From the NCBI GenBank assembly GCA_029260765.1, contig JAJDCP010000018.1, forward strand, positions 1-64,000: 64,000 nucleotides of DNA, written 5' to 3'. Shown here piece after piece: positions 29,299 through 38,396 of this stretch. This DNA is from Planctomycetota bacterium. Its GTDB lineage: Bacteria > Planctomycetota > J058 > JAJDCP01. Below the pieces are notes generated by a model that saw only the letters and a program-made list of their open reading frames with translations, made no database searches and was not told the origin of the DNA. Each line of letters begins with the position of its first letter. Within the stretch, counting starts at the first letter, position 1. The translations under genes and the position numbers were made by a program.

Positions 29299-32200
29299 CT
29301 ACGCCGCCGCTTCAGCCAGCTCAGCGAAAGCTGTGTTGAACTCCTCAGCCAAGATCTCGGGATCAGGAATCAAGCCGGCATCGGAGGCCACCCCGAGCGT
29401 GACCTGACCGGCATAGCTCAGGATGCTCAGTCCCAGCCCCAGCCGCCCAGCCTGCGGCACCCAGAAGACCATCTCGCGGATGGGGGCACCCGCCAGACAG
29501 CGTACCTGGCTTGGTCCGGGAACATTGGTGACGACGGCTGTCGCTTTGCTGCCAAACAGATCGATGACGCGGCTCTCGACGCTGGCCGGCACGCCTCCCA
29601 TCGCGGTCAACATGCCGAAGGCGACCACGGCCTCAGGGGACCGCTTGAGCCGGTCCATGCGGCGTTTGAGCTCGGCCAGCCGCTCGAGGGGATCGCCGAC
29701 CACCAGGGGCAGCGCGAGAAACACCAGCCCGAAGCGGTTGCCGAGCTCAGGATCGCTGCGGCGCCGCAGATCGACGGGCACGACGGCCCGGATGTCCGCG
29801 GGGAGAGGAGCGCCCCGTCGTCGCAGATAGCCGGCTAGAGCACCTGCCAGGGCCGCCATCAACACGTCATTGACCGTGCCCTGCACCGCTACTTTGACAC
29901 GTTTGATGGTCGCGAGCGGGATCGGCTCCGACCAGGCCGCGAGTTTCGGCACCCCCAGACGACCCTTCAGCGGAGTGACAGGATCGGCCGGCAACACCAG
30001 CAGATGCCCCAACTCGCCCGCCACACCCAGCGAAGCCCCCGCCAGGTCGAGGAGTTTGCCCGGCTGTAGAGCGATAGCGCGGCCCTCGTGCAGCAAGCGC
30101 AGGCTCAGCGGCGCCTTCTGCCCTTTGGCCGGGGGCGCTGCCACGGGCAGCCGGGGGGGGAACGCCTGCTCAGCCTCGCCGGGCAACGCGTGGGTCATCT
30201 GCAGCAGCACCCGCATCAAGGCTATTCCGTCCCCGATGGCATGGTGCAGGCGGCTGACGAGCACGCTGCCCTCGGGGCGCTGCAGCAGATGCCAGTGCCA
30301 GAGGGGACGCCTGCGGTCCAGAGGCAATGCCATCAACACGCCCACCCGTTTCTGCAGAGCCTCCGTGCCGGGCTCGATCTGTGAGCAGGACAGATGGGAG
30401 TCGAGCTCGAAGTCCGGGTCGAGCTCCCAATGGGGAAGGCCCAGCCCTGTGTCGACGGCCCGCATGCGGAAGCGTGGGTAGCCGAGCAGGCCGGTGCGGA
30501 AGACCTCCTTGAGCGCGTCTACTTCGAGCCGCCTGTCGAGGATGAACACACCCGTGATCTGCATCAGGTTGCTCGGATCATCCATGTGCAGCCAGGCCGC
30601 GTCCGCCAACGCAAACGGCTCTCTGTGCGGCGTCGGCTCCAGTCCGCCGCCCGCTGAGCCACGCAGCGCGAAGCGTTCCTGGTCGAGACGCACCTCGACC
30701 TCGTGGCGGAAGGCGGCCGAGGGAACTTCCACGGCAGGGCACTGCAGGTCCTTCTCGATGGCGGCCAGCAACCTCCGCCAGGTGTGTTCGCGGCTCGCGA
30801 TCGCTTGCGGGCTGCGGATCCGTCCGAACTGCTGCACGTACTTGTTGTGCCGACACACCATCCGGAAGACCTGCTCGCCGTCCGGCCTGTCCGAAGGCAG
30901 GCCGAGCAGGCGTTCGTCGTTGCCCACCTGGTGCCGGGGTTGGTTCCACTCGCTGTAGTTGCCGAAGACCTCTGAGAGCTTGTCGAGCGCCCGGGCCAGG
31001 CTGCCCTGCTGCATCTTCCTCAGCATCCAGCCCAAGATCGGGCGCCGCACCAGGCGGTGGAAGGCCGGCTCCGCCAACTTGACATCGATCTCCAGCTCTT
31101 CGGCCAGGATCTCCTGCATGCGGAGGGCGGTGATCCTGCGGTCGGTGGCCAGGTGGATGCGTTCGCCGATGGCCTCTGGATGCACCAGACCTGCCAGCAC
31201 GCCCGCGGCCACCCAGTCGACCGGGATGAGGTTGATCTCTGCCAACGGGTCGCCCGGAAAGACCGTCGCGAACTGCCCGACGAACCAGCCCAGGGCCTTC
31301 TCGCCCCAGCCGCGGGCCGGATCGTGCAAGGCGTCGGCGGCGCGTCCGAACAGATTGACCGGCGCGTTGACAACCTTGAGGTCGCCGCGGTTGCAGCCGC
31401 AGCGCCCCCGTCCGACCACGATCGAAGGGCACAGCTGCACGACGCGCAGGCCATGCTCGAGCATGAAAGCCTCGGTCTCCAGCGCCGCGATGGCCTTGGT
31501 CAGCTCGTAGTAGTTGTTGAAATAGTGGCGGGGGAACACCAGCGCATCTTCGGCGGCCTCGCCGCGCCCGTGGATGTAGCAGGTCTCGATAGCGAGGTGG
31601 GCGACAAAGGACCCTCCCGACTGCTGCCAACGCAGCGCCAGTTCGAGAGTCTGCCGGTTGCCGAGCACGTTGGCTCGAAAGGCGTCCTGATACTCGGAAT
31701 CGAAGGCCACATTGGCCGCGCAGTGCACGATATGGGTGATGCGTGCTCCCAACTCGGCGCGCAGCTCGGGAGTCAGGCCGAGCTCCGGTTGTTCGACGTC
31801 TCCCTCGACGAAGCGCAGCTTCGGCGATTCCTCCAATCCCAACTCAGCGCACAGCAGGCGCCCCCGCTCCTGCGTGCTCTGCTGCCGCCGTTCACCGCCG
31901 TCAAGCACAGAGCGGGGTCGCACCAGGACTACAGTCTCGGCGACGGCGGGATCGCGAGCTGCCTGCGTCAGGATCTCCTTGCCGATGAAGCCTGTGCCGC
32001 CTGTCAGCAGGACGCGCAGGCCGTCTGTCTGCTGTTTCAGCTGCTGGCTTGCTGCTTCGCGCAGCTCTTGGCGCTTGAAACGGGCGGGCGGGCGGGCCTT
32101 GAAGCGGAAACCGTAGGGCCTGTGGGGCAAACCAAACAGCTGCCGGGCCACGCTGTCGTCCTGCGGAGTGCCGAGACCACGGGCCACGAGGTTCGAGGCC

Positions 32201-32415
32201 CGGTAGGCGAGGTTGCGGAGGATGTGATCGACAACCCGCACACCGGTCGTCTGCCCGCTGGTCTCACTCACCAGGCCGAGCAGCGCGCGTGCGGCGATCT
32301 CGACCGGGTGCCGGTCGCGGTGGCTGCGGACCAGCAGCTCTTCGGGCCGGATGATGCCGCCTACGACCTGGCCTGAGGCGAGATGTATCCGTTCGACATA
32401 GTGCTCAGGATCCAC
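29299..32415 (-). CDS. fused acyl reductase-like SDR and wax ester synthase/DGAT
   Basis: This 1038-residue protein starts with GTG at 32415, with GGGAG six bases upstream. The N-terminal half is an extended SDR of the fatty-acyl/thioester reductase type: LLTGGTGFIGKEI at about 138-150 and the catalytic YxxxK in NYYELTK. The C-terminal half is a WS/DGAT acyltransferase with HHAIGDG near 725 and TNVPGP near the end. One half would reduce acyl-CoA to aldehyde or alcohol and the other would esterify the alcohol to wax ester, giving storage lipid from one polypeptide. No partner genes adjoin it. Domain functions are by family; the coupled reaction is inferred. Confidence 0.85.
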   Translation of the reverse strand: MDPEHYVERIHLASGQVVGGIIRPEELLVRSHRDRHPVEIAARALLGLVSETSGQTTGVRVVDHILRNLAYRASNLVARGLGTPQDDSVARQLFGLPHRPYGFRFKARPPARFKRQELREAASQQLKQQTDGLRVLLTGGTGFIGKEILTQAARDPAVAETVVLVRPRSVLDGGERRQQSTQERGRLLCAELGLEESPKLRFVEGDVEQPELGLTPELRAELGARITHIVHCAANVAFDSEYQDAFRANVLGNRQTLELALRWQQSGGSFVAHLAIETCYIHGRGEAAEDALVFPRHYFNNYYELTKAIAALETEAFMLEHGLRVVQLCPSIVVGRGRCGCNRGDLKVVNAPVNLFGRAADALHDPARGWGEKALGWFVGQFATVFPGDPLAEINLIPVDWVAAGVLAGLVHPEAIGERIHLATDRRITALRMQEILAEELEIDVKLAEPAFHRLVRRPILGWMLRKMQQGSLARALDKLSEVFGNYSEWNQPRHQVGNDERLLGLPSDRPDGEQVFRMVCRHNKYVQQFGRIRSPQAIASREHTWRRLLAAIEKDLQCPAVEVPSAAFRHEVEVRLDQERFALRGSAGGGLEPTPHREPFALADAAWLHMDDPSNLMQITGVFILDRRLEVDALKEVFRTGLLGYPRFRMRAVDTGLGLPHWELDPDFELDSHLSCSQIEPGTEALQKRVGVLMALPLDRRRPLWHWHLLQRPEGSVLVSRLHHAIGDGIALMRVLLQMTHALPGEAEQAFPPRLPVAAPPAKGQKAPLSLRLLHEGRAIALQPGKLLDLAGASLGVAGELGHLLVLPADPVTPLKGRLGVPKLAAWSEPIPLATIKRVKVAVQGTVNDVLMAALAGALAGYLRRRGAPLPADIRAVVPVDLRRRSDPELGNRFGLVFLALPLVVGDPLERLAELKRRMDRLKRSPEAVVAFGMLTAMGGVPASVESRVIDLFGSKATAVVTNVPGPSQVRCLAGAPIREMVFWVPQAGRLGLGLSILSYAGQVTLGVASDAGLIPDPEILAEEFNTAFAELAEAAA

Positions 32416-32436
32416 CGTTTGCTCCCTGATCTGGGC

Positions 32437-32509
32437 GTTACGGGATCGAAGCAATTTCCGTTCCGGATCGGAGCGGGCTTGGATGGGCCGGGTGTGTTAC
32501 GGGATCGAA
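32437..32509. promoter_or_regulatory. direct repeats upstream of reductase/wax synthase gene
   Basis: GTTACGGGATCGAA occurs at 32437-32450 and again at 32496-32509, 59 bases apart in the same orientation, immediately upstream of the start at 32415. This fits a pair of regulator sites. The rest of 32416-32998 shows no convincing gene. Confidence 0.4.
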
Positions 32510-32998
32510 ACGCCTGGTCTGTGCAGAAAGCGCTGTCTGTGACGGGCTCGCCGATGAGACACTCGTGGACGGCGTCTAATGCGATGGGAAGCGGGCTTCC
32601 GAGGCGTCTTGAGATGCCCGACGTTTCCGTCCATAAGCCCAGCTGCTGACCCTGCATCGGACCGACGCCGAGGGTCTGCCCGTGAGGATCGGCGACGGTC
32701 ACCCTGGTCATCGCAGCACAGCTCGGCAATGGGCCGGTCCGCCCCTTGTTTCCCCAGGCTCAGGTCCCAGGCACGCGGAGTATTCTCAGCTCGCGAGACG
32801 GTTCGCCCGGCAGGATTCTATGGTTGGGGTCCCGGGCGGGGAGGTTTTGGGGTCCGAGTGCCATAAACACATAACACGGCCCCGGCATAGCAACGGGAAC
32901 CTTGAGGACGCTGTTCTGGAACAACCCGGGTTCGGTGCATTTGTCCCAGACCGAGGCGATGTTCAGATGGCCTCCTGTGATCGGGGAGTGGCCAGAAA

Positions 32999-33274
32999 TC
33001 ACAGCCTGGGCAAACGCACTCCAGTGAAGGTGGGTGAAATTCTGGCCCGCTTCGGGGTCCAGTCCTTGATCTTGACGGATAGCTTGATCAACTGTCCGGG
33101 CATCACGGCGAGTGGCTTGGCGTGGTTCCAGGAGATCCAGGGATCGCGGAGCGGGACCCCCGCCGACCGGCGGTTGCCGACCATCACCTCCCTGCTCTGC
33201 TGTTCGTCGACGCAGATCGCGAAGGTCGAGCCGGATTGATGGCCGCTTGTAATCGACAGGTATCCAGTCGGCAT
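32999..33274 (-). CDS. small hypothetical protein, possibly frameshifted
   Basis: A 91-residue frame starts MPTGYLSITSGHQSGSTF with GGAG seven bases upstream. It has beta-strand-rich composition (QLIKLSVKIKDW). A second frame carries on after about 33040 with NFTHLHWSAFAQAVISG, which also reads like protein, so the real gene could be longer with a frameshift. I recognise no family. Confidence 0.3.
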   Translation of the reverse strand: MPTGYLSITSGHQSGSTFAICVDEQQSREVMVGNRRSAGVPLRDPWISWNHAKPLAVMPGQLIKLSVKIKDWTPKRARISPTFTGVRLPRL

Positions 33275-34021
33275 AGCGAGGCTCCTTGGTTTCCCCAGGC
33301 ATACTGCCCGCAACAACAATGCTCTGCAAGACATCAGCCCCCCAAAAACCTGTCCCCTAGCCAGGCCGAAACCCGCTACGGCAGCAGTGCGGGACGTGAG
33401 GTTCCGCGCGCCAGGGAGAGTGTGCTCGCAACGTTTGCAGGACTGAGGCATTTGAAACGACTCGTTCTGTCTCGTTGCAAGCTGATCCCCGGGAAGTCTG
33501 AACCTCTGCGAGAGCTCTCCCTGGAAGCGCAAGCCCATGAGGGCTGTCCGTTGGGTGAGCCCGATGGGCAGTAACCCAGCAGGATCGCCTCGCTGGAGTG
33601 CCTCGAGTTGTCAGCGCGCGGCATCGCATGGGACCCAGCAATTGTGCGCTCTCGACTCGATGCGCCAATGCGCGTGGGCACCCAGCCAGGATCGACAAGC
33701 CCCTCGATCCACGGCACAATGTTCCTCGTGACCTTCGGGAGCCACACACCTTGACGGTTGGAGCCTGGTTGCGCTCGCGCGCCGATGCACGACCGTCTCC
33801 GCGGCTGAGCTCGAACGAGCGGCTGGCGCGCAGCCTGGCGACCCCGGCGCAAGTCGTCGAGAGCTCGCAGCAGCTGGGCTGCTTGGCCGGTGTTCAGCAG
33901 GAAGCGGAGACGGTGCAGTCGGATCAACCGGTCGCAAGCCTGGTGGTACGCTGGTGGTAGCTCTTGAGCCGTGCGGCCGAGGGCCACTAGCGTCGAGTTG
34001 GTCCAGCTGAGGAGGTGCTCT
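33275..34021. other. 747-base stretch without a clear gene
   Basis: No intact gene is visible. On the minus strand around 33620-33700 one frame reads AHAHWRIESRAHNCWV, which faintly resembles the C-terminal region of DDE transposases of the ISAs1 type, so this may be decayed IS sequence. The ribosome site for the next gene (GGAGG) closes the stretch. Confidence 0.3.
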
Positions 34022-35227
34022 GTGCGTGCGATTCCCGTTCTTGTCTGTCTTCTCAGCCTGTTCGGCGCTGCCCAGGGCGGCGAGGTGCGCGAGAGCCACG
34101 GCCTGACCTTCTCGCTGCGGGTGCCTCGGGGCTGGCGGCCGGGCGGTCTGATGGTCGTCGCCTTCCACGGCGAAGAGGACGACCACGCGAGCTTCCTGCG
34201 CGTCCTGGAGACCTTCGACTTCCTCGACGACGCGGTCCTGGTCGTCCCGAACGCGCCGCAGGATGCGACCTGGATCAGCGACAACATCGATCCGGTCGCT
34301 GGTCTGCTCGCCGAAGTGCAGGAGGAGCTCGGACCGGGGCGCACGAGCGCGCTGGGATTCTCGCGGGGCGCCTTCTTTGTGTTCGGCTTCGGGCTGGAAA
34401 AGGCGACCCAGGTAGAGGGCGTCGTCGCGCACTCCGGAGGCCTGATCCAGGCCATCCCCCGCGGCGACGACGCGCGCCGGCAGGTGTTCTACGTCATCCA
34501 CGGCACGGCTGATGGGGTCGTGCGCACCGACCAGAGCCGCGCGGCCGTCAAGCTGCTGGCCGGAGAGGGGATCAAGGTCGAGTACGAGCCGGTCACGGGG
34601 CTCGCCCACCACATCGACCCCGAGGCATGCGAGCACGGCTTTGCCTGGCTCGAGCGCAACCTCGGCGCGCTCGGACTCTCCGACGAGGACGCCAAGGCGC
34701 GCCTCGAGGCCATCGAGGCGCTCGTCAAAGCCGGCGACTTCGCTGCGGCCGCAGAGGCCTGGCGGGAGATCCGCGGACTCTCAGACAAGCTGCAACGCGG
34801 CTTCTCCAAGCTCGCCAGAAAGCACGTTGAGCACGAGGACGAAGACCTTGCCCGGGCCGCGATCGCAGCCTGCGCCGAGCTCGGCAGCCACGGAGTGGGG
34901 GCGCTCAAACGGGTCCCGGCTGACGACGAGGACCGCACCATCGCCGCCGCGCAGGCGCTGGGCGAGAACGGCAACGCGAAGGCCTTCGCTCCCCTCGAGA
35001 AGCTGCTCGGCGCCGATGCTGAGGCGGTCGGGGTCGCCGCTGCGCGAGGTCTGGAGAGCTACGGCGGGGACGAGGCGGTCGAGGCGCTGATCGACAAGCT
35101 CGCCGACTTCGAGCAGCTACCCGTCCACGCTGAGCGCTCTGCGGCGATCCTCCGGGCCCTCGAGGCCTTGACCGGCGAGAGCTTCGCGAGCGCCGGGCAG
35201 TGGCAGGCGTGGCAGAAGAAACGCTGA
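34022..35227 (+). CDS. secreted esterase/dienelactone-hydrolase-like protein with HEAT-like repeats
   Basis: The start is GTG at 34022 with GGAGG six bases upstream. The 401-residue protein begins with a signal peptide (MRAIPVLVCLLSLFGAAQGG). An alpha/beta-hydrolase domain of the carboxylesterase/PlcB-like type has nucleophile Ser114 in GFSRG, Asp165 in GTADG and His197/198 in AHHID. An alpha-helical C-terminal part has HEAT-type repeats (ARAAIAACAELGSHGVGALK and AFAPLEKLLGADAEAVGVAA). It probably hydrolyses an ester or binds a substrate complex outside the cell. There are no operon partners. Confidence 0.8.
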   Translation: MRAIPVLVCLLSLFGAAQGGEVRESHGLTFSLRVPRGWRPGGLMVVAFHGEEDDHASFLRVLETFDFLDDAVLVVPNAPQDATWISDNIDPVAGLLAEVQEELGPGRTSALGFSRGAFFVFGFGLEKATQVEGVVAHSGGLIQAIPRGDDARRQVFYVIHGTADGVVRTDQSRAAVKLLAGEGIKVEYEPVTGLAHHIDPEACEHGFAWLERNLGALGLSDEDAKARLEAIEALVKAGDFAAAAEAWREIRGLSDKLQRGFSKLARKHVEHEDEDLARAAIAACAELGSHGVGALKRVPADDEDRTIAAAQALGENGNAKAFAPLEKLLGADAEAVGVAAARGLESYGGDEAVEALIDKLADFEQLPVHAERSAAILRALEALTGESFASAGQWQAWQKKR

Positions 35228-35571
35228 GGTGGGGCGCAGAGCTCTCCGCTTTGCGCCTGCGCTGGGCGCCAGTCAGAGCAGATGCGGGGGCCAGCTGCGC
35301 AGCATCTCGAAGCTGCGGGCGGCACGGCAACTGAGCCGCTTGGCGATCAAGCGCAATCGGATGAACCGCTCGCAGCGCAACGATCTGTCAGAGCAACCTG
35401 TCCCTGCTCGGAACGGGCCAGGTGTGGGATTTGCTCGCCCGCAGGCTGGCCCAAGGGCGCGCCGGCCTCCGGATCACGATCCACGAAGCGTGTGCCTGGA
35501 TCGCCGGTCCTCATCCGTCCGGCAAGATCTTTGCAGCCTTCGTTGCACCCACCCACCAGGAGCGCGGGACC
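35228..35571. other. 344-base intergenic stretch
   Basis: I see no gene in this GC-rich stretch between the esterase stop and the CBS gene. It ends with GGAG eight bases before the CBS start. Confidence 0.4.
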
Positions 35572-36021
35572 ATGATGCAGGTCTGGGAGTTCATGTCCGA
35601 GCCCGTCACGTCCATCCGCAAGGATCAAGAACTGAAGGTCGTCGAGGAGATCATGCGGCAGGCCCGCATCCGCCACCTCCCGATCGTTGACGACGCCGAG
35701 CAGGTCGTCGGAATCATCTCGCAACGCGACCTGTTCCGCGCGGCCCTTCAGCGGGTCACCGAGGCCGACACCAGCGTCCGTGAGGCCTGGACGGTGCGCG
35801 TTGAAGAGGTGATGCAGCGCGAGGTGATGACCGTTGAAGTCGACGAGGACATGCAGCGCGCCGCCAGGACGATGGTCCAGTGCAAAATCGGCTGCTTGCC
35901 GGTAGTGAAGGAGGGGCGTCTGCGCGGCATCATCACCGAGCACGACCTCCTCAGGATCCTCGCCGACGTCGAAGTCCGGGTGATCGAAGAGGCCGGGCCG
36001 ACGGCGGGGCAGCCTTCGTAA
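35572..36021 (+). CDS. CBS-domain-pair protein
   Basis: This 149-residue protein starts at 35572 (GGAG upstream). It consists of two CBS domains: MSEPVTSIRKDQELKVVEEI with HLPIVDD and GIISQRDLF, then VMTVEVDEDMQRAARTMVQC with CLPVVKEGRLRGIITEHDLL. Stand-alone CBS pairs usually bind adenine nucleotides or S-adenosyl ligands and act as energy or redox sensors. It marks the right edge of the intact chromosomal portion; the sequence after it is largely decayed. Confidence 0.92.
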   Translation: MMQVWEFMSEPVTSIRKDQELKVVEEIMRQARIRHLPIVDDAEQVVGIISQRDLFRAALQRVTEADTSVREAWTVRVEEVMQREVMTVEVDEDMQRAARTMVQCKIGCLPVVKEGRLRGIITEHDLLRILADVEVRVIEEAGPTAGQPS

Positions 36022-36404
36022 CACGCGGCGACGTTCCCTCGCCGCAACGCGCGCTCGGGAACCTGTTACAAGTTCGCGACGGGACAGCGCCGCGCGAAGC
36101 CGTGGACCAGGGCGTTCGGTGCAGGCTTCCGTATGAGACAGCTTGTGCACGGTTTGGGGAGCTGCGTATGCTCTGGAATCCGAGCCCCTCGGCGGTCCAC
36201 CCCTGCAGGCGCCGCAGGTCCTTTCAGGCGCGCGCGTCATCGTCCTCGACAAGCCAGGTGCACCGAACGGCCTTTCCGACCGCCGATCCGAGCTGATTCC
36301 TGGCGGTCGGTTTCGACGAGCGGGACGGGCACGGTGTCGTCGAGCTCGACTTCTGCTCGACTTCCGACCGTGAGGTCGTCCACCGCCTCTACGGCTTCTG
36401 CGAG
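36022..36404. other. 383-base stretch, possible 5' remains of next gene
   Basis: No intact gene. The frame of the following pseudogene extends back to a TGA near 36300 (VGFDERDGHGVVELDF and DREVVHRLYGFCE). Another frame further up reads ARVIVLDKPGAPNGLSDRRS. This suggests that the 5' part of the gene is present but frameshifted. Confidence 0.35.
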
Positions 36405-37234
36405 ATGACCCAGGCCAAGAACCCCACGCTGGGTCGATACAAGATCCAGGAGCACCTGGTTCGAGCGGAGCTCCGCTACCACTGGCTCCCTTCTCCCGGG
36501 CTCTTTGTGACCTTCGGGCACGACGGCCGGACGATCCGGGTCCGGCCCTTCGAGCCCGAGCGTGCCGGGACGACGCCGGCTCCGGAAGTGCGCGCGCAAC
36601 GGCGGACGGCTGTCATCCCTGGCGAGGTCTTCAGTGTGCAGCTCGATGTGGCGGCGGCGTCCCTCCGCTGCGAGCTGGTCGCAGGACCTCCCGGGGCCAG
36701 CGTGTCCCCTGCAGGCTTTGTGCGCTGGCCCGTACCCGTCGAGGTCCGCAAGCCGGTCGGGTTTGCCGTCGCTGTGACAGGGCCCGGCGGCAATGAAGTT
36801 CTGCACACCTTTCACATCGAGGTCGAGACCCGGGGAACGGACCGGCCCGAGGCGGCGGTCGTCGCGTATCTGCAGGCGATTCTTCAGGGCGACGCCGAGG
36901 CCGTCTTGCAGATCGTCGACTGGTCGGCCCTCTTCGACCAGTGGTGCAGAAGGGAGGGCCGGGAGGAATGGGACCGCTCGTCGCAGGCCGAGGGGGCCGA
37001 ACTGTCCAGCTCCTTCGGACGCAGGGGGCCCGGACAGAGCTCGTCGACAACGTCCTCTCGCCCGATGAGGTCGCGCGCCTCGCCAAGCCCGGGTTGTGGG
37101 AACTGGATCGGGACCGCGTGGGCATGGGAAGCTCGTTGCGCGCGCGCTATCCGGCCCTGGAGACTGTCCTGGTCTTCGGTGTCATCGGAGATCGGGCGGG
37201 AGGCTGGCGGATCCGCACGCTTCCGGAGAGGTGA
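36405..37234 (+). pseudogene. hypothetical gene with frameshift
   Basis: The first frame reads sensibly to about residue 190 (HLVRAELRYHWLPSPGLF, VVAYLQAILQGDAEAVLQIV). It then loses character, while the +1-related frame takes over with ELVDNVLSPDEVARLAKPGL and VLVFGVIGDRAGGWRIRTLP and stops at 37234. A run of five G at about 37023-37028 is a likely point of the shift. The product resembles no family I know. The 5' end also seems broken. Decay is more likely than programmed frameshifting, and assembly error is possible. Confidence 0.45.
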
Positions 37235-37339
37235 GCGAAGCGGCAAGGTGCCTTCTTCCAGTCCAGCGACAGGGACAGACAGGGGAGGTGGCGGGCCTGG
37301 ATCAACCTCATCAGGGCCGAGCCTGGCCGACTGTCTGCC

Positions 37340-37575
37340 AGCCCCCACGTTCCGAGAGTTTCGCCAATGCCCCCGTTTCGCCGTCGTCGCGCTACGAAGC
37401 GGCCCAAGGGGCCAACCCGGAGCTCAGGCCAGCCGGTTGCCACAGCCGGGGACTGGGACTGCCGCGCAGCATGATGGAGGAAGATGAGGAAGAGCAAGCG
37501 GCTGGCCAGGGCGTGGGGCAGTGCGCCAAGTGGGTATTGCAGAGTCGAGTTCAGAGGTCTTCGATTCCGCAAGGT
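37340..37575. repeat. palindromic repeat family, copy D
   Basis: The order of motifs matches copies A and C: CCGAGAGTTTCGCCAAT near 37345, GGCCAGCCGGTTGCC near 37418-37432, AGCAAGCGGCTGGCCAG at 37493-37509 and GGTCTTCGATTCCGC near 37557. The 38-base block 37493-37530 matches copy A (54011-54048) at 32 positions. It lies on the 3' side of the minus-strand radical SAM operon. The rest of 37235-37975 holds no gene I can support. Confidence 0.55.
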
Positions 37576-37975
37576 CGGCCGAGAGTCGGTCGAAGGCCGG
37601 CTCGCCATGGTTGTCGCTGTCGCTGCAGCCGCCAAGGTTGCGCGCCGCACGCATGCGACACCGGAGGCTCAGCACCTCGGATGCCTCGAGGTCGGCCAGG
37701 AAATGACGGCGAACCTGGCTCCGAACCAGCATTCGCAGAGCAGCCTGGCTCAGACCCAACCCGGCCCACTCCGCCAGAGGCGGAGCTCTACAAGCTCAAC
37801 CCGGGGTCGAGTGGTCACGCTTTTCGGTCGACTCGAAAGCCGTTTCGGTCAACGGCCAGGCCGACAGCCCTGTGACCGCGTTGAGGAGGTCTTTGCTGGG
37901 GTTTGTCTTGGAGCGAGGTGGCTCAGTTCTACTTGGCCCAAGTGGCTCAGATGCTCTCGGCCGTTGACAAGAGCG

Positions 37976-38212
37976 TCACGGGAAGACCACGAGCGGAACC
38001 AGAGTTCCGCCGCCGGACGAGCACACCCGCGGACCGGGAGCCGCCTCCCCGTCCGAAGGGTCCTCGAGCGGTGATGGCGCCGGCGCCCCCAGGCAGGCGC
38101 GGATCTTCGCCAGCGCTCCCGTCTTGCCGCGATTGGTGAGGAAGCCATAGCTGCGGATGCGCGTGAAGCCCTTCGGTAGGACGTGGAGCAGAAAGCACCA
38201 AACCTTGTTCAT
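37976..38212 (-). pseudogene. IS91-family transposase C-terminal remnant
   Basis: The frame reads FLLHVLPKGFTRIRSYGFLT then NRGKTGALAKIRACLG. It matches LLHVLPKRFVRIRYYGFLAN of the intact IS91-type transposase at 51535-52794, followed by an unrelated Gly/Pro-rich tail. Upstream sequence to 38396 is interrupted by stops. It is a truncated relic downstream of the radical SAM operon. Confidence 0.65.
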
Positions 38213-38396
38213 GACCTGCTACTCCGCGGGCTTGCGCACCTCGGAGCTGGTGCTGTGAATGGCGGCGAAAACTGGTGAGGGTGGGGGCGTTGTTCCCACG
38301 GATCAGCGGGATGGCCGGAAGATGCCGTGGGTCGGACGCGTACCCCGATAGCGCCGCCGATTCACTCGGTTCTTCGCCTGCTCCAGCTTCTCGCTC

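Noticed and set aside
33611..33760. ISAs1-type transposase remnant (AHAHWRIESRAHNCWV)
   Set aside because: Too short and without the expected following DVTF-like motif; kept only as a note in the intergenic entry.
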